This document shows, piece by piece, positions 13,231 through 26,600 of a DNA stretch of 64,000 bases. Below the pieces are notes generated by a model. It made no database searches. It worked only from the letters and a program-made list of their open reading frames with translations, and was not told where the DNA came from. This stretch comes from Azolla caroliniana (taxonomy: Eukaryota; Polypodiophyta): contig JBHGNT010000010.1 of NCBI GenBank assembly GCA_043228905.1, positions 18,104,001 through 18,168,000 of the forward strand, in the 5' to 3' direction. Both the position numbers and the translations under genes were made by a program. The stretch's first letter is position 1. Each line of letters begins with the position of its first letter.

Positions 13231-14738
13231 GAGACAGAAGGATGTGTTCCTTATCGGTCTGGTAAAAAGAAGACAGAAGTAGGATGGGAAGCAATGAACT
13301 TTTCTTCTTGATCTGAGAAGAAGAAAGCAGAAGAAAGTTATTTTTTGTTCATCTGGGAAGGATGTACAATGTTCATTGATCTGCGTAAAGGAAACTCAAT
13401 AGATGCATCCTTTGGCTTGGCGACACCATAGTCGTCTTAATTGGCAGAAGAAGAAGAAGAAGAAGCTTTCTTAATTGATTTGTGTAAAGAAGAAGGAGAA
13501 CCATGAGAAGATATATGTTAATCTGAGTAAAGAAGATGGAGATGGAGAAGGAGAACAGGAAAAGAAAACTGTGTTTTTGCGTACCTCACTCGATCTACAG
13601 ATCCTTCTTTGCTGCAGGCCATGGCGTTGTTAAGCTTTGGAAGAGAAGCAGGAGGAGGAGGAGGAGGAGGAGGTGGTGGAGGTGGAGGATGAGGGCCGCC
13701 ATAACCACGAAGCTTAGAGCGAGCAAAACCACCATTTGAAGTCAGAGGTCTTCTTCGTCTTCTTCTTCTTCTCTCCAAACGTACCGATTTAGAAGCCACG
13801 TCTTCTTCTTCCTCCTCCTCTTCTTCTTCTTCTTCTTCTTCTTCTTCCTCCTCCTCTTCTCCATCTCCATCTCCATCTCCTCCTGCTTTTTCTACTCCAT
13901 CTGCAGCAGAAGCAGAAGCAGAAGCAAGAGAAGAAGAAGAAATTGGCACGGAGAGATTATGATTACTGACAGTAGTACCACCATTAGGTTTAATCGAAGC
14001 CTCATTATTGACTAAAGACCGGCTACACCTCGTTCTCTTGGATCCATGGCCCCACTGCGGGAGCTGCGACCCGAGGCCATCTCTGCATCTCTTCGAACTA
14101 CTACTCACGTAACCATTCATGTCTTGCTCACGATCACTACTCGTGGTAACCTCTGTCACAGAAGCTCCCATGGCCGAGGCATCGCGAGCTTTCATGGCGG
14201 ATGTAGAATTAGTAACTGTGGCAGAAGGAGATTCACTTGTATTATTAGTGCTAAGCAACGGATTAGATCCTCTCATTGTAGTGATTTTTGCTGCATTAAC
14301 GCCATTGGTACTACTGTGTTGGATCGGATTTGTTAACCCTGTTGAAGACCCCCGCAGTCGAAGGTTTCCATTATCATAACTACTAGTATTGTTGTTATAA
14401 GAAGAAGACGAGGGTAAAATATCGTTGCCTGTTGCAGAAGCTTTACTTCCACCATAGCCATATCCATATCCATAGCCATAGCCATAGCCATTTCCATAGC
14501 CAATATCTGATCCTCCTCCTTTTCCATTACTTAATCTTCTCTTTCCTTCGCTGATTATTAGGCTTCCTGCATCTCTGATCTGTGTCTTCACTGGAGACGT
14601 GCTAGTTACTACTCTCTTGATCTTCTTCTTCTTCTTCTTCTCATCCTCCTGCACAGAGAGCAATGTTCCAATCTCTCTGTAGATTTTACACAGAAAATAA
14701 GAAGAAAACCACGAATCAGTAATTTGACGCATTTCCAT
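11888..14738 (-). CDS. DUF1639 family protein
   Basis: Minus-strand exons 14738-13585, 13125-12705 and 11971-11888 join in phase. The DUF1639 signature is clear: MEWPRIILGLTRKEKEDDFL followed by GTSKLPQRPKKRPK at the end of exon 2, continued by YCTPGYWLSDLSRGRYDVRE in exon 3. Donors AG|GTACGC (13584) and CAT|GTAAGT (12704) and acceptors TGCAG|G and TGCAG|T support the joins. Exon 1 is mostly low complexity: a GYGYGYG tract, a run of about 20 acidic residues, and a run of prolines, all from trinucleotide or hexanucleotide repeats. The ATG at 14738 is the first in frame, but an internal acceptor-like TGTGCAG before EDEKKKKK means the true start could differ. The C-terminus is also uncertain, since AAG|GTATAA just before the stop could be a donor to a further exon. 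The molecular function of the family is not established. Confidence 0.8.
13145..13228. repeat. Compound (CT)n(CA)n microsatellite in DUF1639 intron 1
   Basis: About 60 bp of CT dinucleotides followed by about 22 bp of CA lie 20 bp upstream (on the coding strand) of the exon 2 acceptor. On the transcribed strand this reads (TG)n(AG)n, so the region beside the 3' splice site is purine-rich instead of pyrimidine-rich. Confidence 0.95.
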
Positions 14739-14844
14739 CAATCAAACTGAGGTTTTAATCTTTGTAATGTGTAGGATCTCTGAACATCTGAAGGAAAAGA
14801 GAAGAAGAAGACGCTGTCTCTCGGGGGGGGGGGAGAGAGAGAGA

Positions 14845-15332
14845 GATGAAAGGAAGCAATTTGGCTCAGAAGAGAAGCAACGATCATGCACATGAATTTA
14901 TCACAAAGGTTTCATAGCCAATGCAGGAAAAAGGAGAAGACGCTCGCATCAGTCAAATGAAACGAACAGAAACCCTAATTATAGGAGAGAGAAGATGAGA
15001 GAGAAACCCGCTCCAAAGAAAAGCTTATCATCATGATCATCTCTCTCTCTCTCTCCATTCTTTCCAAAGACATCGACCGAGTGAGAGAGATTTAAAGAAG
15101 CAAATTGGTTCAGAAGAGGAGCAACAATCACGCAGATAAACTCAATCAAGCAGAGATTTCATAGCCATTGCCGAAAGAAGAAGAAGACAACGACGACTGT
15201 TGCACCAGTGAAAAGGAACGAACAGAAACCCTAATTACAGAGAGAGAGAGAGAGAGAAACGATAAGATAGACATCTATTCTAAAGGAAAGCTTCTCATCA
15301 TCATCTCTCTCGCTCTCTCCAATTTTTTAAGA
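14845..15332 (-). repeat. About 240-bp tandem duplication upstream of the DUF1639 gene
   Basis: Copy 1 (about 14845-15070) and copy 2 (about 15089-15332) share, in order, GAAGCAA..TTGG.TCAGAAG, TTTCATAGCCA, ACGAACAGAAACCCTAATT, a GA tract, AAAGCTT.TCATCAT and a CT tract. Both lie just upstream of the proposed start, in the 5' UTR or promoter. They are diverged but colinear. Confidence 0.8.
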
Positions 15333-15905
15333 AGAAGATTAGGCCTGCAATCCAATCCTTTGACACAGACAAAATTCCATAGATATGGCGACCTAAGACA
15401 TATGAAAGCAATGAATATTATGCATTGGACATATGAACCCATCGCAGACAGAGAGAGACGATCCGAGCAGTAGCGGAGAAAGAGATAAACAGAGGCAGAG
15501 ATAATGGCAGAGATATACTATTTTGAATACAAGAGGAGAAACTAACCTCATGTCGCCAGCGATGAAAGAAGAAATACGGGAAAAGAAAGATGGAAGATCA
15601 AGGAGATTTATAGAAGGGGAACCCAATTAAACTGCGAAACAGATCACAGAAGTATAGATGCCATATCCAAAAGAGAAAAAACAAGGTTAGTTCACAACAA
15701 AATCTCTGGATCGGCGAGGAGATTTTGAGTGTATAATAAGCGAATTTTATCTTCTGCGGAAGGGAGAGTAAGGGTTGTGGCTATGGCGAGCTTGCTTGGC
15801 GAAGCTTTTTAATGTGATGTTGGGGAGGGAGGGAGGGAGAGAGAGGAGGTGGGGCGTGAAGCAGAGGGGAATCGGTTAAATTAAAAGGCTTTGAATCAGA
15901 AATGG

Positions 15906-15910
<5 letters not shown>

Positions 15911-15977
<67 letters not shown>
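15911..15977. repeat. (GA)n microsatellite
   Basis: About 33 uninterrupted GA units. Open frames across it encode only Arg-Glu or Ser-Leu runs and are not genes. Confidence 0.95.
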
Positions 15978-15981
<4 letters not shown>

Positions 15982-16299
15982 GAGAGAAGCTCTGAAGGTA
16001 ATAATGGAGGGGGAAGGAGCTGTGGGTGAGGAATCAAGAGCTGTGCAGGGTAAATGGAGGGGAGAGGAATAGGGAAAGCTGTGCAGGGTAATGGAGGAGT
16101 GAAGGAGAAGGAAGGAGAAGGAAGGAAGGAGGAGGCAGAGGTGCGATGGCTATGGCGATGGCTATGGCGATGGAGGCAGAGACAGACAGACAGACAGAGG
16201 GGTGATGAAGAAGAAGAAGAAGAAGAAGCAGACGAAGAAGAAGAAGAGGGAAGAAAAGCAGGTATTAATAAAAAGTGGTGAGAAGAAGAAGAAGGGAAG

Positions 16300-17000
16300 A
16301 GATTAATTAAGCCATTAATTAGCCTAATCACCCTGATTAGTCCTAATCCCTTCTTCTTTTCTCATCTCACCTTATATATTAATTAAGCCTGCTCTCATCT
16401 CCCTTAATTACAACTAATTCGGTTCTCTCCCTTCACTAATCCAACTGAATGAGGTTTTTAAGTTCCCCCCACCCTTCACTAATTTACGTAATTAATCTAA
16501 TAATCCCAATCGCGATTAATTATCTGTTTTAATTAATTAATTAATTAATTCGATGAATTAATATGTTATTTTATTTATTTCTTTTCTTCTTCTTCTTCTT
16601 CTTTTTTAATTCTGTTTCTAAAATTATATATATTGCAATTTGTGTGTGTGTGTGTGTGTGTGTGTGTTTTTTTTCTCTCTTTCTTTTTAAAAGAGGAAAT
16701 GGAAATTATCTACAAATCTCCTTCTTATTTTTTTCTTGTATTAAATTTTATTTTTTTTCAATCGTTTTTACTCAAATTTCGTTATTGCTTAATTTGATTG
16801 AGTTAATTTTCGTTAATTCCTTACTTAATTATTACAATTTGGAGCTTTAATCCCTTTCTTTTTATACATATACAAACTGTGTATGTATATACATACACAC
16901 ATATACATATACATACATAAATATTTTTATTTTTATTTTTATTTATTTATTTTTATTTTCATTTATTTATTTATTTTTCTGCATAGTAGTAAATAAATGG
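16300..17000. other. AT-rich low-complexity stretch
   Basis: TTAATTAA repeats (16530-16560), a (TG)n tract (about 16642-16668), and TTTTTA / TTTA arrays (16920-16980). No coding signal. Confidence 0.8.
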
Positions 17001-20000
17001 ATGAATGAACAGAGATAAATTGGTTTCACACTTGGTCTTCTATTTCTCTATGTGTGTGTGTCTTTCTCTCTCTCTTTTTGTGTCGTTCTCACGTCGGGCC
17101 GCACCCCATCTCTTGCTCTATATATGTATCATGTGTTGATCCACACGCTTACATACGAACAAAACCCCGCACTAACATATGATCCATCGATTCTCGCTTA
17201 TTCTACCCCCCCCCCCTCCCTGGACTTGATCTGTGTTCGAACAACTATGGGCCGATTCATCCGAAATCGCCCTCTTCTCGTTCTTTCGGGGGCCTTCACC
17301 TCTGGTTGTTGCTTATTGGGTTTTGTTACACATCGGGGACAGAATCATAACCACAAAACAAGAGAAGCTTCAGGGTTTCCATATACTCGATCGACCCGTG
17401 GAACACTATATACTATATATTCTTTCCAATAGCATACGGATTTGTACTCATTGTCATGTTAATCTCCATAGGCTCCTCCCGTGAACTCAAGTAATAGCGT
17501 TGATCCTTGAATGCAACTTCGTGCTATTTACATGGTGGAACCAATACATACTCAATCTCTAACTATTCAAGTGTGCACTACATGACTAATTAATAATAAT
17601 GATTTGTCAAATGGCTAACACGACTAACCTTGATTTCTCCTTGGATGCAACATCTTGCCACCACCCATGTGACAACTTATATGAATCAGACAAACCCATC
17701 AAAAACATATCTCCTCTCTATCGGATTCAGTGTTCAAAACTACTCTTTGCAAAGATGGTTATTTGAATGGCCCACTGAGGTAATTCATTAATGTTGCTTA
17801 TGAAAACGAGGGTAATTTTGGGTTGCCACAAACTACAGGTTAGTTAGATCTGTTTCCTTGGGTTGTTTGGATCAACTCTTTCGTTCACTTGAGAGGAGTC
17901 ATGCTTGCTTTCCCTTTGTCCTCTTACAAAAGAACACCTTCCGCTTGGGAAGATGTGGGTCCATCTCATGCTAAGGTTTTCATATGGCCGCCATCCAAAT
18001 GGGCGCAACTTCTCCCCACGGGATGCTCCCTAGTAACACTTCTTGATGTAGGTAGGAGAACAAACGTCCAAGTGATATATATACATGCCAATTTCTTGGG
18101 TTCCTATGATCTTTCTCCTTGAAATACGTCACACCCCTTGAAAGAATTCGTCCAATAATTGTTGGTTTTCAACTAAACAAACACATCGTGGAAGTGGTTA
18201 CTTGTGCCCATTGTTCTAGGAAGCATGGATGATTGACTTGAAGATGGATAATAAAGGGAACAAAAGGAAATACGTAGTAAGGTAAAAGAGAAAAAGGGAG
18301 GTAAATATGGGGAGAAATTTAGAGAATGTTTTGTGTGGGTGCATGTGTGGGTGCAAGTAGAATGCTTCTACTCAATTATGTGGCCGCTATGAAGAAGTTG
18401 GAATATTGAAAGAAAACGGCCTATTTCGTGGAGGATAAACCCTTCTAGGATGCATTCTATGTGTAGTAATCAACATGCGTTTGGTTTGGGAGTCTCAAGC
18501 TCGAAATTGTTTTAACATTTCCAAACTTAATTGAACTAACCATTCAAACCAAACTGTTTGAGGATTTTTCTAGGCTTAGACCAAATGGTTCAAGAGGCCT
18601 ACAAACCGTTACGCCGCTAGGTTGCGTTTTCATAGTCCAATTCCGGCTCAAGTCAACTTTTTTAAGAAAGAAACCTAAAACTTAAAAGAACTATTAGGGT
18701 TCAAAGTTCGAAGTTAAAACTTCATAATTACATTATATATTACATCATTTATCAAGTTGATTTATATATTATTTCAAAAATGCCTTCCTAGTGCCTAAAC
18801 CGTTAAAACATTAGGTTGCTAAATTGTTAAGTCGTTAAACCATCAACTCATTAAGTTGTTAAGTAGTTACAATGTTAAGATGATGAAGGCTCAAACCAAA
18901 ATGTTTAAAATTTCCAAAACCTAAATCGAACCGAACTAGTTAAGCTATTAAGTTGCGGTGTCTAAGATCAATTAGACTAAAATTGAATCATTGTCAATTC
19001 CTATCCATGTGTTATAGGCTTAATGCGGTACATTTTGGTTTTTCATGCAGGATGTTGGGCCATTTTATGATGGAATGCCTAAAAACGTAATAAATGTTTA
19101 CAATCATCCTCCGTTTAAAATGGTAAAGAATTGGTCCTCGCATCAACAACAAAAAAAAGTGAGGTTCTAAAATGGGACAATCGAGTGAGCATGTTAAGGA
19201 AAAGTATATTGAGAAGAAGGTAATTGAGGTGTAACAATCAAGTGAGCTTCCTAAGAGAAGGAGAAGAGTAAAGACTTAATGGAGGAGCAAAGGCTATGCA
19301 TAATATATTTAGGACGGTCAAATCAGAGTCATCAAGGGGGCTTGAAAAAGCACAAAAGAGAAACAATGAACAATTTAATAGATTGGGGAGGAATGACAGA
19401 TTGGAACATTCAAATACCTTAAGAGGTTGACAATCAACAACGAGGGATGAGTAAGTCCACTGTGGGATAAATATAATATTTAATGTGTGGTTGAGTGTAA
19501 GGATCACAAAAGTGTTGGATCTAATTTTTCTGTGAAGGGTTATCTACTATGTTTTGTGGGGGTCATATAGTCTTTAGAAGATAGCACGCTATACAATCTT
19601 ATATACGCATCTCCCTTCATGTATTACAATGTCTAGTATTTATATGTTTGGGAGGTTGCATTCCCATTGTTTAGCTTTGAAATTAGATTTGCTTGTCGAT
19701 TGACCAATGATCACTTTCAACCTCAAAATGGTACCCCTTCTATTTAAGGAGACTTTGTTTAATCCTCTACCTAATATGCATAGGCTATGTCATTTTGACC
19801 ATGTACGCACCCACTAGAAGATCCACACATGACAAGCACATGGGAAAATAGATTCCATTAACAAAACGAGAGCAAGGGAATTTATGCGGACGACACAGGG
19901 TTGGGTATCAACTAGTTTAATAATTGGGGGTGAAGATAGTGCTTGCAATGTGGGCATGACATGAGCAACTAAGAGGTTTGGTTGTAGATATTGCTTCGTT

Positions 20001-22403
20001 AGAAGAGGGGTGATGGACTCAAATGGGATCATAGCTTGGTTTGTGTCGTCTTTGGTCCCAATGGACATAAGATGGTGGAATTCAAGAGATGTCCATTTGG
20101 ATTCCTATGGTTGCTCTCAAGATTCATGAACTAGGAATTGTGTCTTGTTGGAGTAGAGCATCATGGTTCGAGTAATAAAGGTGGAACTCGAGAACTTGTA
20201 GTTGCGCTAACATCTAATGTTAACATGGCACAAACTATTGTTGATTGACTTCTAGTTGCAATTGGAGCTAAAGTTGTTGGTCCATGATGTCCATTTCAAA
20301 TGTTGCAACTAGGAACATGCTCTTGTGGCTAGGTCGTTGAAGAGGTGACACAAGAATGTAGTGGATCAAACCAATTGGTTTGTACCTCCTTGAAGCGATT
20401 GATGAGGTCAACATGCTCTTGTTGAAAGCTTGATTTCAATCTCAATCTCATGTGAGCCCTTTGTTTGTTTGTAACCTCCCAAAGGTTCACATGAGTGTGT
20501 TACATTTTGCATTTTGTGGTCATTGCCTCATAAAAACAATAGGAGGTTGGACTTCAACTCCTTTTCCATGGTGCAGAGTTGATTTTGTAGCATATTAGTG
20601 GTGTTACGATCCTCCATGTTATGGGTCATGTGATGTTTGATAGTTTCACAAGTGCATTGGATGCGTGTGAGTTGTATATTCAAGGTTTCCACCTAGAATT
20701 TTGTGTGTCATAGGGTAGTGGCCTTCTCACAAGCCTCTTGTTCAATTGATTAGACATCAATTACTTAGTGGTGATGGCAAGACATTGAGCGCCGAAGAGA
20801 AATTGCTCCACAATGTTTCCAACAATCATTATTTTGCTAGTTGGTGGGTGGTAGAGTGAAAATTGAGGGGTGGGGTGAGGTTCTTCGCCTTCTTCTTAAC
20901 ATTTAGTAAACTTGAGGTCGAGTATAAGCCTTTCTTAACTCCTTAAATCTCTAATTTGTTATAACCGTAACTATTCAACTTAATCTCACTATATGACCTA
21001 AACTTAAGTGTTAATGTTCAATGTTTGTTTTGGTTGTTGGGACTTTTAAATGGTGATCCCTTATTCCCTCAATCTAATGCTTGATTGCTCTCTTGGTCTA
21101 ATATTTTCAATAATTTTAAATTAGTATTTTTGTTATTAAGCATACTTCATTGAATTTAGACCTCTTGGGTGTGTGTTTTAAGTGTTCAATTTAGATATTG
21201 TATGCTCATTTACATATATTTTTTGATAGGCTTAGGACAATTGCTTGACACGAACCCCTACTTATATTGCCAATGATGGACTAGACGTAGTCCCAACACA
21301 ATAGATACTAATTCTAAAAGTAATTAGAACTAGTTATATAAAAGTTAGGTAAGCCCTAAAGTCCCCACATTTGTCTCCTTGTATGGGACTAGGGCAACAC
21401 TCCTAGACTTTTCTTGAGTTTTTTGTAAACTCTCATGACAAGCTTGTAAATCATAGGTGTGAAGAAAAACTTAGCAACAAAGAGGGCTCGAGGTGCTCTC
21501 TAATGTGCTTAGGTGCATAGTTGACTTAATCTCCCCTAATATTAATCACGTGGCTATGATTCTATAATCATCGACCATTGTTTCATAACCTTTCACATTT
21601 TTATATTTATTTTTAGTCTTATTCCTTAATTTTATTTTATTTGGTGTTGATTGCTCATTTAATTTCCTCTACTTAATTCAGAACTTTGAGGAATATTTAT
21701 AGCCCGTAATGTTCTTTATTGAGTTTCCCCGACGGGGCTAATATGATTTCCATTTCTAATGGTCACTACTAAGCCCCAATGGCTTGTGTTCCTCAAAGTA
21801 GAGTCATTGAAGGATTAAGGGACCTCAATCCCCAATTGCAAATATCGTGGCATACATCAACATATAAAAACACGTACCTTTCCACTCCATACAACTGTGT
21901 CCAAGCCTGGAAGGATTCTTAAGTTAATTTGAAATTAACACAAACCTAAATCATTACAATAATTAAGGAATATCTTAGTCTTAATTAAATAGATAATTAT
22001 TACATAAAAAATTAAGTAACAAATGTATATCTCGATGAATTAGTGTATAACAAATTATATGGAAGAAAGTGACTCTTAGTGTATGCAAATGGGAGAGAAT
22101 GAGGACCAAATGGTAGCCCTAAAGTTGTAGCACTCAAAGGCCCTTATTACATAAGAGCTCTTGCACTTTTATAGAAGTTAAAAACCCTAAATGGTCCATT
22201 TCACATTACAAACCCATTGGTCATTAGCCATCCCTACCTAATAAAGAGGGTTTCTCCACAAATCATAACCTGACCATGTTTCTTATCTACAATTGGTCTA
22301 TCACTAATATCTCATACTAGAAATATTACGTCGTATAGGATTGTTAGAATATGACATTATTTCTCTTATAATGTTATCTTGCCTACCAACGTTAAGACTA
22401 TTA
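17000..22403. other. Intergenic DNA without a recognised gene
   Basis: Short ORFs occur at 17052-17484, 17889-18122, 19238-19507 (-) and 19814-20068 (-), but none shows a protein family motif and all lie in frames rich in stops. A stretch at about 18780-18900 is a loose repeat of GTTAAG/CGTTAAA words. Old TE debris is likely but I cannot assign it. Confidence 0.5.
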
Positions 22404-22651
22404 TGTTGAACTCAATTTCCCTTAGAGATAGTTTTGTAATTAGTAAAAAGGGCACTTGCCCTAAACTAGTTGGTATTTAAACCAACTCTTTGTAAACTAG
22501 TTACTGTTGGATGTAATCTTATTTTTCTTTGAATACAACCTCTTGTTCTAAGTTCTCTCTCTCTCTCTCTCTCTCTCTCTCCTTACGTGCACTCACACAC
22601 AAAGAGCTCGCTTCCGTTGTAGAGCATCACCTACGCCTCTTATTCTTTACA
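22404..22651 (+). repeat. 5' LTR of copia element 1
   Basis: Starts TGTTGAACTC and ends TTCTTTACA, about 248 bp. Compared with the 3' LTR it lacks 36 bp that lie between two GATAG words, as expected for deletion between short direct repeats. It contains a (CT)n tract. Confidence 0.85.
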
Positions 22652-22664
22652 TGGCATTAGAGTG
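22652..22664 (+). promoter_or_regulatory. Primer binding site of copia element 1
   Basis: TGGCATTAGAGTG directly follows the LTR. It differs at two positions from the usual copia PBS TGGTATCAGAGC, which pairs with initiator tRNA-Met. Confidence 0.7.
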
Positions 22665-22753
22665 TGTGGTTGTCTGATCGAGATTATTCAACTGTGTTGT
22701 GCTACACACCGGCGATCAAAACCGGTTCAAGCAACAGAGAAGAAACCGACATC

Positions 22754-23560
22754 ATGAACACTCGGATGGGGAGCGCTCTTCCTATAGAGAAGCTCAACAT
22801 GACAAACTTCACATCTTGGGAATACAAGATGCATCAATACCTTGTCGGACAAGGTTATTGGAGATATATTGAAGGAGCTCACGAAACGCAACCCAACCCA
22901 AACCAACACACGCCGACTACCCAACATGCGAACAAGACACAAGCCGTGTGTTGTATTGTTTGACATCATGCGTTCATGATCACATGCTCGTTTATATTTG
23001 AGAGTCCAAAACGCTGAAAGAAGCTTAGGGCAATCTCAAGAAGATTTTCGTAGCCAACATGGCCGCACGTAAACTCCAACTCCGACATGAGTTAAACAAT
23101 ATGCAACAGAGGGGCATGTTGATCACCAGCTATACCTTGAAGATCAAGGAATTGTGTGATGCCCTCAGATCGATCAACGTCATCATCGGCGATGACGAAA
23201 TGGTGCAAATATGCCTCGACGACTTAGCACCGCGATTCGGCACGATTAGATCGACCATTCTCGCTAGGGAGAATCCTCCTTCCTTTTTAAATCTGCAGTC
23301 GATATTGTTGGTTGAAGAAAATCATGCCCGACAAAGGAGCACTGCACCGGATGTTCAGATGCTCTACTCCCAATCGGATGATAGAAGAGAATTCGACCGA
23401 GGAAATAGAGGTCGATTCGGCCAAGGGCGACAGGGTTAACCGACCCGAGAACGCTCCCACCAATGGCAGGACGATAGGAATAATCCTAGGGAGTTCGGTA
23501 GAAGGGGAGCCATCCTGTTGGACCGAGCCATCACACCAACCCGATTGAATGCGGGTATTG
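22754..23560 (+). pseudogene. Gag remnant of copia element 1
   Basis: The ATG at 22754 begins a UBN2-type copia gag (MNTRMGSALPIEKLNMTNF, then SWEYKMHQYLVGQGYW). It stops at 22961 and resumes in another frame at about 23059 (HELNNMQQRGMLITSYTLKI, DDLAPRFGTIRSTIL) up to 23439. At least one frameshift and one stop break it. Confidence 0.8.
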
Positions 23561-23699
23561 TGGGAAACTCGGACAGTACGAAGTGGAGTGCTGATAGAAG
23601 AAATGAGAGTCGGCTTCAACCAGTCGACAACTCGCGAACTATGCCACAAATTCTGACTATGAAGATCATGGCGGGATGTTCGTGATGAGGCATAAAGCA

Positions 23700-26600
23700 C
23701 ATTCGATGTCGGCACAGGGCCCGACAAGCACCTCTTCCTTAGTCGATGTATGGTTTGTAGACTCAAGAGCATCCAATCATATGACATCCCATGAAGATTG
23801 GTTCTGAGAGTTGAGAAAGCTCGATCAACTCGGCTACGTCGAAATCAGAGACAACACAACCCACTCGATTCAGCATATCAGAAATGTCCCATTCGGGAAC
23901 AACGTCAAACAAACCTACCTAAAGAACGTACTGCATGTCCCAACCATCACGAAAAACTTGGTCTTGGTAGGCTCAATTGTTGAACAAGGCATGCAAGTAC
24001 GATTCAATAATGAAGGGTGCTTTATTGAGAAAGAAGGCCAACTAGTAGCTCACGGTCGAAGAGAATGCCGGATGTTCATCCTTGAATCGAACGAGGTGAA
24101 GTTGCCATGTTCACCAAAGGCCTCAAAGTCAAAACTGACTTGAAATTGTGGCACAAGTGAATTGGCCACATCATCTCCAAAATCTTAAAGGAATGCAATT
24201 GGAAGGAGTCATAATCGGACTCCCGACACTTACCGAAAAGGAGATAGTAGGTGTATGTGAAGCTTGTTAATTCGGCAAACAACACCAACATCCATTCCCG
24301 AAAGAGAGGAATGTGAGCAAAGGGATCTTGGATGTAGTACATTAAGATGTGTGGGGACCAGCCCAGGCGACAATATTCAATGGTTGCCGATATTATGTCA
24401 CGTTCATCGACGACTTCTTGAGGCATGCTTGGATCTATCCTATGCGGCAGAAGAGTGAAGTGTTCAGACACTTCTAGAGGTTTAAAAACGAAGTCGAAAA
24501 AGCCACAAGTCGGCATGTCCGATGCCTTCGATTGGATGGAGTCAAGGAGTATTTCTCGGACGGGTTACAACATATCTCTGAAAGGAAGGAATTCGACGAG
24601 TCATGTGGACATACACCTCAGCAAAACGGAGTAGCCGAACAGAAGAATTGGTATATAGTAGAGGTAGCAATGGCCATGCTGAACAAGAAGAACCTGCCGA
24701 AATAGTCTGGGTAGAAACGGCTAACACAACCGTCTATCTCATGAATAGATGTACAACCTCTGGGGTACGCGATGTAACCCCTCATGAGAAGTTTTTCGGA
24801 AAGACGCCAGATCTATCACATATCCGGATATTCGGCTTGATCGCATATGTACACATTCCCGACGAGAAGCGACAAAAGCTCAACTCGAAATTAGAGAAAT
24901 GTATCCTAGTAGGATACTCACTCGAATAAAAGGGGTACAAATGTTACAACCCATCTACCCAAAAAGTTAGGGTGAGTTGAGACGTCGTTTTCGATGAGTC
25001 AACATCCTGGTACGAGCAAGAGACGACTTCAATTTCAACCTCACTCGACCGAATGAGAGATGGAAGACGAAGATCGATTGAGGCACATGTATGACGAAAG
25101 TCCGATTACGACAAGGCTGAGCGGATCACAAGAGCCCCTGAGTGACCAAAGCCCATCTCGGCCGAGTTTGAGGTCAGATAAAGGAAAGACCAAAATGCCG
25201 GAATACGATGATCCGATCGACAATGAGTCAACTCACTCCCTTGACAGTGAGTTCGAAGGCCTGGACATCTCAATCATACGGTGTCGCGGGATTCCACGCT
25301 TGCATGTCGAATCCAGGCGGGACCACCGGGGTCATGGACCAGGAGAGAGGAGGCTGTCGGAGGCTCGAGTCCTTGGGATCTTGCCGCACTGCCGATTTCT
25401 TCTCGGCTGCGACCGATAACCGTCAGTGGAGTGAGAAGACACACGCTCATCTTCACTACCCCTCGGTTCGTATGTACAAGGGCCCAAAATAGGCACGGGT
25501 CACGACCCGGTTAACCGCGCCTGTGCGCACGCACGCACACATATACACCTGGTTTTGACCGGCTCTTCGGCACCGGTTAGAACTCAGCCTCACGCACACG
25601 ACGCCGGTTCCACACAGAGAGGGAAAGAGGGAGCTTGCATCCTGGGACCGGTCGGGGAGCACCCGGGCTCAGACACGCGACGAGATCCTCGTGCAGGGCA
25701 CGCCCCTTTTCTTGAACGACCACCTCTTGCTGCCGAACCGCCTACCAGGAGTGTTCAGCTCGCCGTCTCCTGTGGGTCTTGCACGCCAGAGAAGAGGGAG
25801 CTTGCTACCATACAACTGAGTGCGCAGTTCACCACAAATGATAACGAAGACACCTTAACACCTGCACACACACAGACGCCCACGAACTCACATCTTCAAC
25901 AGAACGGAAGACCTTCAAAAAGGGCACACAGAAACCCTAACAGAAACAAAGAAAAGAGAACAAGACGAAAGGAAGAAGACACAGAAGTAGAACAGAAAAT
26001 GTTGTGTTATATTACATAGGAACAACAATGGAACCCGTAGAGGGGAACTCTGTGAACCCTAAAGCATACAAATCAGGACAGAGCCTGAAGAGAGAAAGAG
26101 CAAAATTGGAACTCAAGCGAAAAAACTGGGAACCCCTATACAAAGGGCGTGCCCTCCCTTTTATAGAACAAGGTGAGGGTCGCGTGGAATGTGAGATAAA
26201 CCCACGATACATGGGATTCTCTGTCTCGTAATTATTGCCGTTCGGTGCCATAAAGGCGCCCCTATTCCCTATACAAATTTACAAGGATGGGTGCACACGT
26301 TGCACCTCGCCGATTCCTCCAATATCTCCTGGTTTCTCACTATGTGCCGGAAACTTCATGACAATGGACAAATGGAGCCAAGAAAGACTTAGTCTCTACA
26401 AACGAGAGGTTTCGTCGCTCCACCCAGTTTCGAATAGAGCAAACACCCGAAAGCAGTCCGCCGACTCAAGAAGCCGCTATATGGACTCAAGCAAGCACCA
26501 TGTGCTTGGCATTCGAAGATCACCCAATATCTTCACCAAATCGGCTTTCGAATGTCGAAATCGGACAACTCCCTATACATATGAAATGAGTCAAACAACC

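Noticed and set aside
15876-16331. Ser/Leu-rich ORF on the minus strand
   Set aside because: Translation of a (GA)n microsatellite.
17052-17484. Overlapping 126- and 83-codon ORFs
   Set aside because: Two overlapping frames of similar quality, no conserved motif, no splice or promoter context.
19814-20068. Minus-strand 84-codon ORF, possible retroelement gag
   Set aside because: Surrounding frames are closed and I could not match any gag motif.
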